The position numbers were made by a program, and so were the translations under genes. This document shows positions 1 to 10,345 of a DNA stretch of 64,000 nt, piece after piece (the stretch's first letter is position 1; each line of letters begins with the position of its first letter). The notes below the pieces were generated by a model. It was not told the origin of the DNA. It made no database searches and saw nothing but the letters and a program-made list of their open reading frames with translations. Origin of the DNA: Stereocaulon alpinum (lineage: Eukaryota; Ascomycota; Lecanoromycetes; Lecanorales; Stereocaulaceae); NCBI GenBank assembly GCA_018257865.1, contig JAEUBA010000022.1, positions 124,001 to 188,000 on the forward strand. The letters run 5' to 3'.

Positions 1-1
1 T

Positions 2-1546
2 GGTGCCTCTTCTTTAGGGCCTGAAGCTAACAACGCCCAAACCATTGAGAGCGAGACCCCTGAAACTGTAAGGCGCAAATCTACGGTGAAGAAGACAGCG
101 AAACCGAGATCCACGATGGCCAAAGTGAAGAAGCCAAAGCAGCCCATCCTACTTTCACCTGAATCTGCTATGAAGACAGCCCGAGACCAAGAGCTTCTCT
201 TTGGTACCTCTAGTCAGCTGGCGCGGGAGGATTCGCCAACCTTGTTGAAGGATCTTCAAAAGGCCATGAAAGAATCGGATAGCATGGACGATGATTGGGG
301 CCTTGCCATGGTACCCTCAGCCAAATTCAAGCCCTACAACTCACTAGCATTGACCCGATCAAAGGATCTCTGGTCAGTCGCTTCCCGAGACCCGAGTGGT
401 GCGCTGCTCAACGCGGAGGTTGTAGACTTGTCGGTCACACCGAGGCCAAATAAAATTGTCGTTGAACCCAAAGAAGCCACCGTGGCACCAGAAGTAGCTG
501 AGGTTGAGACAGAAGCGCAGCAAGACGGCGAACCACGCGCTTTGGTCGTAGGAGTCCAGAGCGCACCAGTGCATGATCACGACGCAACCCCTGTACTACA
601 ACAACAATCCCAAGAGCCAGAGCTAGTTTTGCCACGTTCTGTAGCCGAGGCGGCGCTGAAGAGGCGCCCAAAAAGCAAATCTCCAGTCAAGAAAGCGACT
701 GGTGTGAAGCCTAGATCGGGTCAAATGCCCAATTACAAAGGTTTTACAGATGTGCAGCTAAGTAAGAAGGTTGCATCATACGGTTTCAAATCTATCAAGC
801 GGCGGGAAGCGATGATCGTGCTTTTGGAGCGATGCTGGGAAAGCCAAGAGGCTCTGGCGGTACAAGAAGTCCCAGTCAACGCTGATATTCCGCAGTCTAC
901 TACAAGTAACGCTATGGATGAGCAGTCCGAGGGAACTAGCCCAGTGAAGAAAAACGCAAGGTCATCTAAGGCAGCAGCCGCAAAAGTGCCCAACCCCGAA
1001 ACAGCCAACGATACGACACCCAAAAAGCCTCGCGGCCGGCCCCGAAAAGACTCCCCTACGACAACGTCTTCACCAAAGCGAAAGCGGAAAGCGGCAGCGT
1101 CAGAAGGATCCAGAGCTGAAGCGGCATCATTGGCTGCAGACGAGATATACGACTCCAGTCCGCCAACTCCATCTCCCCCACGCCGACGCTCCTCATCCAA
1201 GTCACCAGGTCAACTCCCACTTAGCCAAAAGCTGGGTACTCCAATCCTCAGCAAAGTTCCTCTGGAAAAGGCAGCCCAAATCCGTCTCTTCGAAAACATA
1301 GGTAGAGCGATCAAAACATTTCCGCCTACTAGCGATCCGAAGAACTTGACGTTTCACGAGAAGATGCTCATGTACGAACCTGTGGTGTTGGAAGATCTAG
1401 CGATATGGCTGAACGCAGAAGGACTGGACAGAGTCGGTGAAGATGACGAGGTATCGCCAGCCTTGGTCAAGGAGTGGTGTGAGGAGAAGAGCGTTTGCTG
1501 TTTATGGAGGGAAAACCTCAGAGGCGGAACGAGGAGTAGGTGGTAG
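2..1546 (+). CDS. slx4: SLX4, structure-specific endonuclease regulatory subunit (5'-truncated by window edge)
   Basis: This is the C-terminal part of the scaffold that binds and activates the SLX1 nuclease for resolving branched DNA in the nucleus. The frame is open from base 2, and the first start-like codon (86) is GTG, so the true N-terminus lies left of the window. About 515 codons are visible. The protein is basic and low-complexity, with an AT-hook core (PRGRPRK, near 1030). There are two conserved blocks. One is a SAP-like helix pair at 740-850 (SYGFKSIKRREAMIVLLERC). The other is the SLX1-binding C-terminal domain at 1280-1540, with HEKMLMYEPVVLEDLAIWLN followed by VKEWCEEKSVCCLWREN. 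The gene ends normally with TAG. No intron is needed in the visible part. The family call rests on the two C-terminal blocks and is strong. Confidence 0.9.
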   Translation, partial: GASSLGPEANNAQTIESETPETVRRKSTVKKTAKPRSTMAKVKKPKQPILLSPESAMKTARDQELLFGTSSQLAREDSPTLLKDLQKAMKESDSMDDDWGLAMVPSAKFKPYNSLALTRSKDLWSVASRDPSGALLNAEVVDLSVTPRPNKIVVEPKEATVAPEVAEVETEAQQDGEPRALVVGVQSAPVHDHDATPVLQQQSQEPELVLPRSVAEAALKRRPKSKSPVKKATGVKPRSGQMPNYKGFTDVQLSKKVASYGFKSIKRREAMIVLLERCWESQEALAVQEVPVNADIPQSTTSNAMDEQSEGTSPVKKNARSSKAAAAKVPNPETANDTTPKKPRGRPRKDSPTTTSSPKRKRKAAASEGSRAEAASLAADEIYDSSPPTPSPPRRRSSSKSPGQLPLSQKLGTPILSKVPLEKAAQIRLFENIGRAIKTFPPTSDPKNLTFHEKMLMYEPVVLEDLAIWLNAEGLDRVGEDDEVSPALVKEWCEEKSVCCLWRENLRGGTRSRW

Positions 1547-3282
1547 GCACGAAGCAATGTGAAGCCGGTCGAGTGGGGGTGGCGCAACGTGTGAGAACAA
1601 GTGCTGCCGATGTAAGTTGAACACAATCACGTTGCCACAGCATTAGAAGTAGAGAGTACACTATACCTTAATGACCATGATCATCTACCCAATCCATATG
1701 ATCTTCCGTTTCCTGAGACGGTTCTGCTCCCTGACACATAGCCCTATACTGCTTCGACCTCCAAGAATAGCTCCAGCGCAGAAGTCTGGGCCCACCAACG
1801 CTGTACCTTCACTACTCTACAAGGTATTGCCTTGCTGCCTTCCCGAAGTACATCATATCGCTAAGCACGATGTCTCTATATCCGATCCCATGTTCAATAT
1901 CTAGCTATTGACGATCCTAGTAAATCGACCCGGTGGATACTAGACTTTAAGAGTCGTACTGATACGTCATCTGAAGTGTAGCCTCTTTTCTGCTCCCGAT
2001 TTGTATAAAAGAGAAGTAATACATTAGGGCTCCTCATTCATACCCCTTGAGCACCGAGCGTAACCCGGACTGGTATCTAATGGTATCCACTGGTTCAATA
2101 ACGGGTCACAGTGGTATGAGCTGATCATGGGATACTTGTCAATGGTGGCGACTGGTTCATGACTGTTATCATCCTGCAGAGCATTGGCCTCAAGGAGGGT
2201 AGATATTTGAATTGTGAGCCGAATTATCACATTATCATTAGAGCACTGATATCCAACTTCTCATACTATGGCCTCCACTGAAAACCCGCTATGGCCGTCC
2301 TCCGAGTTCGGGTGAACACATACTTGGCTCCATTGAAACTGTTACTTTGGCATAGATCTCTTCTGCTCGCCGAGTGGACAAGTATCTAATGAGCATTGTC
2401 TGCGTGTGTAGGTTCATCGTGCTCGGATGTGCCTTCATTCCGGACATACTCCTGCTCTGCTCGCCTTTGACGGCATTGTCCCAAGACTCTACCTCCTCGG
2501 AGTCATTTCGGCGTTTTCCAGCAGCGAACAAGTAAATGTTGCCAAAACGGCCGTCCTCGTGATTGTGTGGGATTGTGTATGCAGTAGCGCTAACGCAATC
2601 CTGAGATCGGGGTATCAAGCTAAGCATTCGTAGATGGCAAAGTAGGCCTAACTGTCAATGAAGAACTGCGGCGACCATTGATGTGAGCGTTCAGAGGGTC
2701 TGCAGGTTCATGATTGAGACAGATGTCCGAACGATGACGCCTGAACTTCACATCGTAGTAGCTCGAATTAGAAAGGCTGGCGGCAAAAATGGCCGTCGAG
2801 TTATGATTGGAAGTCGTTGAGGGATCGAGGCTCAAGTTGCCAATCACTCACTGCCCTATGTGCACAATATCGGATACTGAGCTCGGCTATTATCCGGATA
2901 TCTCGCTACTCCGAATGAGGGTGACCTTGATATCTCAACACATCCTCACTAGTGCGACCATATACAATTTTGCCTTCCACCGTTGCTTCATCATGACAAC
3001 GAGCAGAGCCGATACCCATTTGAGGTTTCCCAATGTCTGGCTTCGAATGTCGAGGGGTTCGAATGTCCAAAATTGCCTATTTGGGCAATAGTGTCAACAC
3101 AACGGTCGCCACTTCGCTGTCTTAGCGGTTCCGTGGGATTATTTCCCGCAATTTCGCGACATTTGTAACTAATCACAAAACCTTGGGCCATCACAATCTC
3201 GAGCAGAAGCCAGTCGCATTCCGCCCGTAGGAAGAGTAATCCAAGATGAGGTTCTGGTAGCTTAGACGAGAAAAGTCGCGTT
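1547..3282. other. Intergenic, about 1.7 kb, no supported gene
   Basis: This lies between the 3' ends of SLX4 (plus) and Cgi121 (minus), so it is a convergent terminator region. Only short, unrelated ORFs (under 115 codons) occur on both strands and none resembles a known family. A B-box-like GGTTCGAAT near 3056 has no matching A box or cloverleaf. I see no repeat or mobile element. Confidence 0.5.
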
Positions 3283-4055
3283 TCAAACTGCGCCCCTCAA
3301 CGCCATCAAGCCCAATATCGCGACCTCAAGCTCCTTTCTGACCCTCTCACTATCTTTAATTGATGCCCCATCGACGAGACCGCTACCTTCCTCAGTTCCG
3401 TCCTTTCGCCTTCTCTTCCCTTTGGAAACATCTTCTCCGACACCGCTCAGTTTGTACAGTTTCCGAATTGTCGCGAGATCTGCCATATTCGCCAACGTAG
3501 CATCGCTGAACTCGACTTGTGTGCCTTGGATCGAGGTGGACAGATGCTTGGAGATAGTCAAAGCTGTTATGCTAGGATCGGTGGAGAGCTTGATGACTAG
3601 GAGATTGGTGGTCGTGGATACGATTCCGAATGTGCGCAGGGATTGTGCTATCTGCGGTAGTCATGTTGTCAGGTTTGCTTATGCGGTCTTGTAAGGGCTG
3701 ATTCGAGGTAAGACGTACGTTATTGTTGGCGCCGAGACTAAACACAACCTCGCTGTGCACATTGCGGCTCTTCAAGCGGCCATTGAGATGGTCGTTCGCA
3801 GCTTTGAACACTGCTGCCAGGGCGTGAACTGTTGAGAGTATCTACTCGTGCTGTTAGATAAATTCTATGTGTTTCCCATAGAAAACCTCTGCTACATACT
3901 ACGCTTGCGTCAATGAGAGCGTATTCGAAGTCTGGACTCCCTTGAAGCAACTGATCCCGTAGGGATGGAGCGTTTTGGACGTCAGTGTAAAGAGCTACAT
4001 GGACCGCAAGGTCCGGAGGGAGATGGGCTAATTGGAACGTCTGGAGAGGCATCAT
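3283..4055 (-). CDS. cgi121: EKC/KEOPS complex subunit Cgi121
   Basis: Cgi121 is a small subunit of KEOPS, which with Kae1/Bud32 makes t6A37 in tRNA and also acts at telomeres and in transcription. Three exons read from the right: 4055 down to about 3900, 3828-3719 and 3651-3283. Exon 1 gives PLQTFQLAHLPPDLAVHVAL and FEYALIDAS. Exon 2 gives the family signature NGRLKSRNVHSEVVFSL then GANNN. Exon 3 gives IAQSLRTFGI, LLVIKLSTDPSIT, VEFSDATLANMADLATIRKL and the ending EVAILGLMALRGAV. Introns 1 and 2 are GT-AG. The exact donor of intron 1 is uncertain by a few codons because several GT dinucleotides are clustered. The start is ATG at 4055 or 4052; an in-frame upstream GTG (4082) is not a likely eukaryotic start. 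Length is about 205 residues, normal for the family. Confidence 0.88.
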
Positions 4056-6000
4056 TTTCGCCAAGTGGAGAGAGTGAATCACAGAATTCTTCTCGAGGCA
4101 ATCTGATATCGCGCTTCTGGCGCCTAACTACTTTAGCGCTACCGTATGCCAAGACCGTGCAGAAAACTACGGGGCGGGGCTTAAGTCACTGTTAAAAGGA
4201 GAATCTAAGGTGCAGAAAACCTTGAGTTCTACAGTCTCAATGCTAGTACATCAATCCTTATAGGCTTATTCTTCAGACTGCTGGTGTTGCGTTCTGTATA
4301 TGACTCAGGCCTCATTCTCTTACCTAGTGGAAGAACTTCACACGCTCCAATCGCACATGGGCCCCATTTATCTAGCAAGCCCCGAATACAATAACCTCGT
4401 CTTAGAATCGACAATTTTAGCATCCTCGGTTGAGTCACAACACGGGTGTCTCCAAGTCAGACTGACCAGTGTTCAGAAAGCGGAGTCCGGCGCGGCTAAA
4501 TGTTTACCAACCTGTACTCACCTGAGATGTGTGTTCATTATCGCGGGAGTCCAAAACAAGTTTCACAAATTTGTGGTACAGTGGGTGAAGGAAGATCTGA
4601 AGCTGAGCGTCCCTACTATTATAACCCCCAACGTGTGGGCACTTTGTGTAATTTGCTACGCTAACAGATACTCGGGCGAATGGCATAATTTTGGAAATAT
4701 TTGCGAGCATCTGCTCTTCAGCCTTGAGATCTACCCTTTCCCTCAAAAGTTTTGGTGCAGAATCCTAGCCACTCAAGCAGTGAACATTACCCACCTCTTC
4801 AACCCTGGCAAATTCGACGACAAGGAGGGTCAAGATCCGGCTTTTCCAGCCAATGCTAAGTCTGTTCTTTGATTGCAGATTCAGGTAGATCATTTTAGTT
4901 GTTTCAAAGCCAGGGAGATTGGGCCCAAGCATAGTCAGAAGTGGTGGAGCAGCTGAGGATGCTGTGCCTCAGGGTCCAAGCCACTACATGGTTGCACTGC
5001 CGGCCGAGTCTCAATAGGGAAACAGGCCTACCTTACGAATGCAACTCAATCAACGACGAGCTGATGCAGGCACAGCACAGTCACCCGAGCCTAGATGATC
5101 CCTCCCATCCATGACCCACAATTCCAAGTACGGTAGCGTTGCTTGTCCTTTCCGGCCCGGATTGCTTGTCCCTCGCTGATGCACAACGTCCCGTCCCACT
5201 CGGCCAAAGCGGTCGGAGATAGCTCTCATATATCTCAACCTCGCCAACGTCTTCGAATTGAACGAAAGAGTACATATTCTGGAAAGGTTCTCGGCACGGG
5301 GTACATGGCTCATTCATGACAGAGATCTGCCGCAAGCTGCATCTTGTCGTGCGCTCTAGCGAGCCAGCTGAAACTGCTAAGCAATGACATCTTACCGCAC
5401 CCACCCACCATAACTCTCCCGTGTATGGAATTGCATGCGTGAGATAGGATCACAGAGATGCAAGCTCTGCCGAGGAATTTGTGGAGAACGTGCAACTTGA
5501 GGTGTATATTCAGCCCCAGCCCGAGCTTTGGTCAGGTCCATGTAAGACTGTCATGTTGTTATTTCTCCGCCAGGGCTGCGGCAACACGAAATGTGGCAGG
5601 TTTTACAACCGTGGACTGGAAGACCCTCTCTACTCTTTCTGGTTGGCGTTCACGTCTCGTGCCTACCATCCACTGCGCTGAAACTACTCTGCGCTTAAAT
5701 AGACAAGATGGCGCTCAAAGAGTGGCCCTGGTCACAACATATCGTAGCCCATACAATGCCAGCTAAGTGGAACAATGGGAGCGAGAGTGGTTTCCTGCAT
5801 GTGACATGGTTCATGAGCTGGTCCAGAAGGTTGCTTTGTTTGAATAGACGAGAGTGGGGACATCTGCCCCCTTGTCAATTGGGTAGGGCACATTGCGAAA
5901 GGGCTACCTGGGTGGGGACACAGGAAGTCTTACCCAAAGTCGCGGTCTGAAAGGAAAAGGGTTGCCTTGTCGAGAAGCACACTACACAATATCCAATGTC
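4056..6000. other. Intergenic, about 1.9 kb, one possible gene relic
   Basis: There is no intact gene that I can support. The longest ORF (4300-4872, plus, 190 codons from ATG) has no recognisable motif and is cysteine-rich in a non-patterned way. The minus strand at 5110-5440 holds Rho-GTPase-like fragments, listed separately. Confidence 0.45.
5110..5440 (-). pseudogene. Possible decayed Rho-family GTPase fragment
   Basis: Read leftward on the minus strand, one frame gives a P-loop-like GGCGKMSLLSSF, close to the Rho G1 motif GxCGKTSLL. About 45 codons later other frames give PRTFPEYV, compare PTVFENYV of switch I. They also give DVGEVEIYESYLRPL, compare DTAGQExYxRLRPL of switch II. The pieces lie in the right order but in three frames with stops between them, and the spacing from switch I to switch II is shorter than in an intact Rho. 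There is no G4/G5 region or CAAX end. If real, it is a strongly degraded copy; chance similarity is possible. Confidence 0.3.
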
Positions 6001-6008
6001 TATATAAA
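6001..6008 (+). promoter_or_regulatory. TATA box of the thaumatin-like gene
   Basis: A TATATAAA element lies about 170 bp upstream of the ATG at 6181. That ATG itself has a strong GCCACC context, consistent with a well-expressed gene. Confidence 0.5.
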
Positions 6009-6180
6009 GGTTTCCGCACTCCATTGCCTCTCTCTCATTCCCAGTATCACAGTCTCAAACTACACATTCTTTACCATACTTGAAAGAACTTTCATAGTCA
6101 TTATGATCCAAAGCACTTGAAGTTTATCAGCCCGCTCCACGCCACACTCCTTTAGAATCCTACATCAAGACTCCGCCACC

Positions 6181-7074
6181 ATGCATTTCACCAGCTCCAT
6201 CGTGGCTCTAGTCCTTACCTTTATCGGCTCCACTCTCGCGCAAGAAGGGGTCATAACCCCAGGTGCGCAAGGAAATCCCGTTGGCGGTGCCCTTGATCCC
6301 ACTATCACCCCAGCACCAAAGGGGCCAAAGCCTGCAGCCGCGCAGATTGCTGGACCCTTGACTATCCACGTTACCAGTTCTTTCGGTGCTGGACTGTCCA
6401 TATCCTATGGGCATAATGCCGGCAGCCCAACCGCCATCAACAATCCCCAGCCTGGCCCTCTTGGCGATGCGTAAGTCCTCACCAAAACCCTTCGACAAGG
6501 CGCAAACTGATATTTGCAGCACTCAAATCCTCTACCCTTCAGGATGGGCGGGCCGCATCTACGTTGGGAAGGACTTCAACCCTGATGGCAGCAAAATCGA
6601 AGCCTCCTTCAGCCCCCCAAACTACCAGCCGAACGTCGATGTCAGCTATGGTAAGCATACTTGAGATCTGGAGTCACTTCTTACGGCTCTTCCTGGCTAA
6701 TATCCTCCTCAGTCGACGGCTACACTATTCCCATTACCTGCTCATGCGGAGGCCAGGTCGTCACAGGGTGCAACATCCCTCTCTTCCACGATGGCCATAC
6801 ATGTGCCAACGAAGGTCCAGGACCGATCTGCTACAATCCGCTCCAAGGCAGCAATCAACCTTCCGGCAGTGCAGCGGCCCCATTCTTCGAACCATGCCAG
6901 GGCGCGGCTTATACATACCCCAATGACAACACTGCCGACGCTGGATGTAACACTAATTTGATCAATTGCTGTATTGGCTCTACCTGCCCTTCAGATCCTA
7001 AACAGCATAGCAAGCGCTCGCTTGAGAATCTTATTGCTGGTCATGCGAAGAAGCAGGCTGTAGACGCGTTCTAG
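6181..7074 (+). CDS. Secreted thaumatin/osmotin-like fungal protein
   Basis: Three exons (6181-6470, 6520-6650, 6713-7074) join to a 260-residue protein. Both introns have GTAAG donors. Residues 1-20 form a signal peptide (FTSSIVALVLTFIGSTLAQ), so the product is extracellular. The mature part starts with a proline-rich linker. It follows the fungal thaumatin-like pattern: ITIHVTSSFGAGLSIS-type opening, GWAGRIYVGKD, VDGYTIPITCSCGG, TGCNIPLF, FFEPCQGAAYTYPNDN and a final CCIGSTCP. About ten cysteines should form disulfides. A basic, lysine-rich tail follows. The role is unproven; plant-type thaumatins act on glucans or membranes, but the fungal group may be a cell-wall or effector protein. The start is chosen by ATG, its GCCACC context and the signal peptide. 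Confidence 0.82.
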
Positions 7075-7889
7075 CGTGGGTTCGCCCCAAGGCAGCGCTG
7101 GTGATCATTTGCTGAGGTTAGGGAAGTAGCAACATCGTATGGAGCCACGTCTGTGGGCACGACGGCTGACGAGCAGTGTTTTGAAATTGGCTTTGTATTT
7201 TCATCACACTCCTTTGGTACTAGTCTGAGAATGAAAGAAGAGCTGGAATCATCTCTCATTTTACTCTCTCTCTGATCTTGATCGGTCCTGGACTTCGATC
7301 TTTATTGCGACGCATTCGTGGTCATATATGCTGTTAGTGACCGAAGCCTACATTGTTCTGCAGCAAAGCCTTCGATTGCAAGGAGCAGAGCCTTTCTCAA
7401 TGCCCATTTCATGACCGGTTTGATCTGGTCACGAGAACCTCGTGTCCTTGCAAGCTTTCATGATCAAAATAACATCGGAACTATATGTCTTGATTTTAGG
7501 AAACATTGAGATGATCAACGTTCGTAGTGGGTCATACCTCCTTGTAGTCTGACGTGCCAGTCGACCAGTCCGCAAGTTTGTTTTCTGTCGGGAAAACGTC
7601 CCGAAAAGCTTCATCAGAGTCCATTTCAGGCTTTAATCTTCGACCGTCACAATTTAGGAAACAGGCTGCTGCTTTTGGACTAACTATAAAATTGTAGCGG
7701 ACGGAAATGGCGGTCCTCGTGGCTGTGACGGATGCCCATGACCTCATACCCCGGACGTCTCGGAAACCATAACGACACTCTATACAAGTCTCCAGCCTCC
7801 CACTACAAATCGTTTCTCGTTGTGAGAACTCTTTTGCGCTCCAATTGAGAACATTCATTAGTCAAAGAGTCAAACATCGCCCAGTTCAC
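7075..7889. other. Intergenic, about 0.8 kb, no supported gene
   Basis: This is the 3' flank of the thaumatin-like gene and the left flank of the transporter pseudogene. Only short ORFs without recognisable motifs are present. Confidence 0.45.
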
Positions 7890-8330
7890 CCCCAAGAACG
7901 GCGCTAGACACGCACTCGGAGCAAAAGCTCGATAAGATCCTTGAACAACAACCCCAAATCCGCATCTTCCTCAAATCCATTGCGCCGCCAGCAGCCCTTG
8001 GTCTTGCCGGCTTCGCAGGTAGCACATAGATCACGTCCTCCTACATTGCCAATTGGTGGGGAAACGCTGTTCACCCGTGATCTTCTTTCCGTTCGTAGCA
8101 TTCTTCGGGGGACTCGCGCAATTCATTGCTGGACTATTCGGTTTCGCAGCTGGTGATGTGCTGGTTACAGTTATCAACACCATGTGGGGAAGTTTCTGGA
8201 TGAGTGTTGGGTTGTTTTATGCGTTCGTGGTAAGTATTTGGAAGCTGTTACGGTGGAAGCGAGCAGCTAACAAGATGATCTCAGGCAGCTGGTGCTATTC
8301 CACCCCATGATATCCATGTGCACACGACTA
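7890..8330 (+). pseudogene. GPR1/FUN34/YaaH-family acetate/ammonium transporter, truncated and broken
   Basis: The reading gives EQKLDKILEQQPQIRIFLKS, PPAALGLAGFAGST, then an in-frame TAG near 8027 where the family has an aromatic residue. It continues ITSSYIANWWGNAVHP, then a one-base frame change near 8090. The new frame gives VIFFPFVAFFGGLAQFIAGL, GFAAGD and NTMWGSFWMSVGLFYAFV, which is the hallmark middle of this six-helix plasma-membrane family. An intact-looking intron (8230-8284, GTAAGT...CAG) follows, then AAGAIPPHDIHVHTT, and the homology stops. Three to four of the expected six helices are absent. The remnant therefore has one nonsense codon, one frameshift and loss of the 3' half. 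The 5' end is also undefined. Confidence 0.78.
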
Positions 8331-8634
8331 GTTGGTTGCCTAGGTTGTCCTTTCGGGCGGTACTCAGAACGCTATGGTTAATGGTGAAGATAGCCTCGAA
8401 ACCCAGGCCTACTGGCGAGGAAGCGTCGAGTTTCGCAACGCCCATAAAACGGCCGGTTGCGAGGTGTCTGACCATGAAACCAAAGTCTGAGGTGTCCTCG
8501 GGGCTGTTGAGGTGGACTTGGCTGTCGAGACATGGAGCTTCTGTGTCGGAGGACAGGGATCCATGGAACCCAAAGGAAGGTAGTGCTGCCACCACCATGG
8601 AGGTGGCTAGTAGAGACAAGCCGGCAAAATGCAT
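8281..8634 (-). CDS. Small secreted protein, unknown function
   Basis: This is a single-exon ORF of 117 residues from ATG at 8634. Residues 1-17 look like a signal peptide (FAGLSLLATSMVVAALP). The rest has two cysteines and no family that I recognise. An ATAAATA element lies about 100 bp upstream on this strand. The last 15 codons are the antisense of the AAGAIPPH exon of the transporter pseudogene, so the C-terminus either arose from that remnant or the true gene ends or splices earlier. The signal peptide and position support a gene; there is no homology evidence. Confidence 0.5.
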   Translation of the reverse strand: MHFAGLSLLATSMVVAALPSFGFHGSLSSDTEAPCLDSQVHLNSPEDTSDFGFMVRHLATGRFMGVAKLDASSPVGLGFEAIFTINHSVLSTARKDNLGNQLVVCTWISWGGIAPAA

Positions 8635-8639
8635 TGTTG

Positions 8640-10345
8640 TTGATAGTTGATGTTTCCCTTAATTCTTTCAATTTTCAACAAGAGTGATTTGTGGAAGGTC
8701 ACAGATTGAAGAAGTGGAGGGTGAGCATGTGCTCTATTTATCTGCTGAGGGTGGTAGCTATAACCCGACTTTCGGTCTTCTTTACATTGAGGCCTAGCTG
8801 CTAACTAGCGCAATGTCTATACGCACCAATACCAAAGTTCGATGAGACGATCCGAAGATTCCCGCTCATGGGCAGGTTAGTTAGCCTCATTTCTTACCAA
8901 ATGAGGTTTCGTGGCAGCTTGACGATGTGATGCATGAGGGCGTCGAACTATATGAAGTACAAGATTGTGTAGTCCGCATACATTGCTTTGCGGCACGGAA
9001 CGTTACCAGCGAATGAGCAAACCTTCCCCATCTTACAAAGGACGTACTCGGAGTGAGCCATGGTGGCGGTGAGTGTTCCTTGGACCCGCAACCGACCTCA
9101 TAACGCCAATTGGATCTTGCCAACGCTTTTCTCCGTCCTTTGTATTGCAAAACGACAGAGCAACGTTTATACCAGGTTGACTGAACAACAGGGGTTGAAC
9201 CCATTAGCTGTACTAAACTCGGGGTGTTGGCAAGTGTTGACCTTGATGGCACGAAAATTATAAATTTCGAAAGCATCCGAGCATGGCCAGCATAGAAGCC
9301 CAAGGGAATAAGATGTAACATTGCAAGGTCCTAACGCCGTTGACTTTAGCGACTCTGAGGGTGGTCTCCAGAGTAACCTGCTTGGGACTACGTGACTCAG
9401 GCATCGAGGCTCCCATTGGGACAATCCGCATGCACGGAATAGAGCCACGTTCTAACCCGCTCAACCAAATTCCTCCCAGCGTTCCGTAGAAGAACTTACG
9501 AGCACATCTCCAAGCGAACGGCGCCTCATATACGGAGAAGTATCAAGGGTCCTGCACCACATGATGCTATTGTTCTCGGGGCTGGTCCATTTGTCGGCGA
9601 GGTAGGTTCAAGCTGTAACCTGCGTTAACTGTACCCTGTATTAGCTGTAATAGACGTGTATGCTAATGCGTGCTATCTACCGAACATATCCTTCAACCTT
9701 CGCCATTTCTTGAAAAACACTAGGTCGTGACGATCATTCTACTTACCTTCCAGCTTGCCCACTGCCTGATGCAAGAATATTCTCTGACATTTGGCATTCA
9801 TGCACAATATTACGTGTGTCGGCCGAATATGTTCTTATGAGCATCCATATCAGGACTAGCGTCAGGATCTTATCTACTACATCTAGGAAAAGTGCTCCGC
9901 GTCTCTGGCATTGTCTGTTTGGCAATGACGGAGAGAGAAGCAGCTACTAACAAGAAGTAAAGTGATTGTCTTGTAAGAATCGGTCTTTGATAAACCGTAA
10001 ATAGCACTCTCAATTGAATTTCTCATGTTGTACGAAAGAAAACAAATGCAACTGCTGCATCGATGCCTAGGAACCATGTCACCGACAAATATGCTAGGCC
10101 TCTTGTGCAGATTGCTTATGTAACGGTGCTTATTGTAAGGTTGCCCTCCCTATAGCTTTTGACTTACCCGAACAAGATTGAATTTTGTATTGTTCCTCAA
10201 GTCGAAAATTTCTGCAAAATATTGAAAGTACCCTAAATTCACTCCATCGGCCCCTAGTATGAATCTTGTCAAGCAATGTATCCGAAATTCACCGTGTTAT
10301 GCTCGTACCTGACGATATCCACGAAATTTTGCCTCGCTTAGGGCT
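8640..10345. other. Intergenic, about 1.7 kb, no supported gene
   Basis: The longest ORF (8887-9321, minus, 144 codons from ATG) has no recognisable motif, unusual serine/cysteine runs and no signal peptide. Nothing else here exceeds 100 codons. I see no repeat or mobile element. Confidence 0.45.

Noticed and set aside
3045..3075. tRNA B-box-like sequence
   Set aside because: No A box, acceptor stem or anticodon arm could be folded around it.
4300..4872. 190-codon plus-strand ORF
   Set aside because: Starts with ATG but shows no motif, signal peptide or homology cue, and faces a similar-length open frame on the minus strand.
8887..9321. 144-codon minus-strand ORF
   Set aside because: ATG start but low-complexity Ser/Cys end and no family resemblance; not enough to call a gene.
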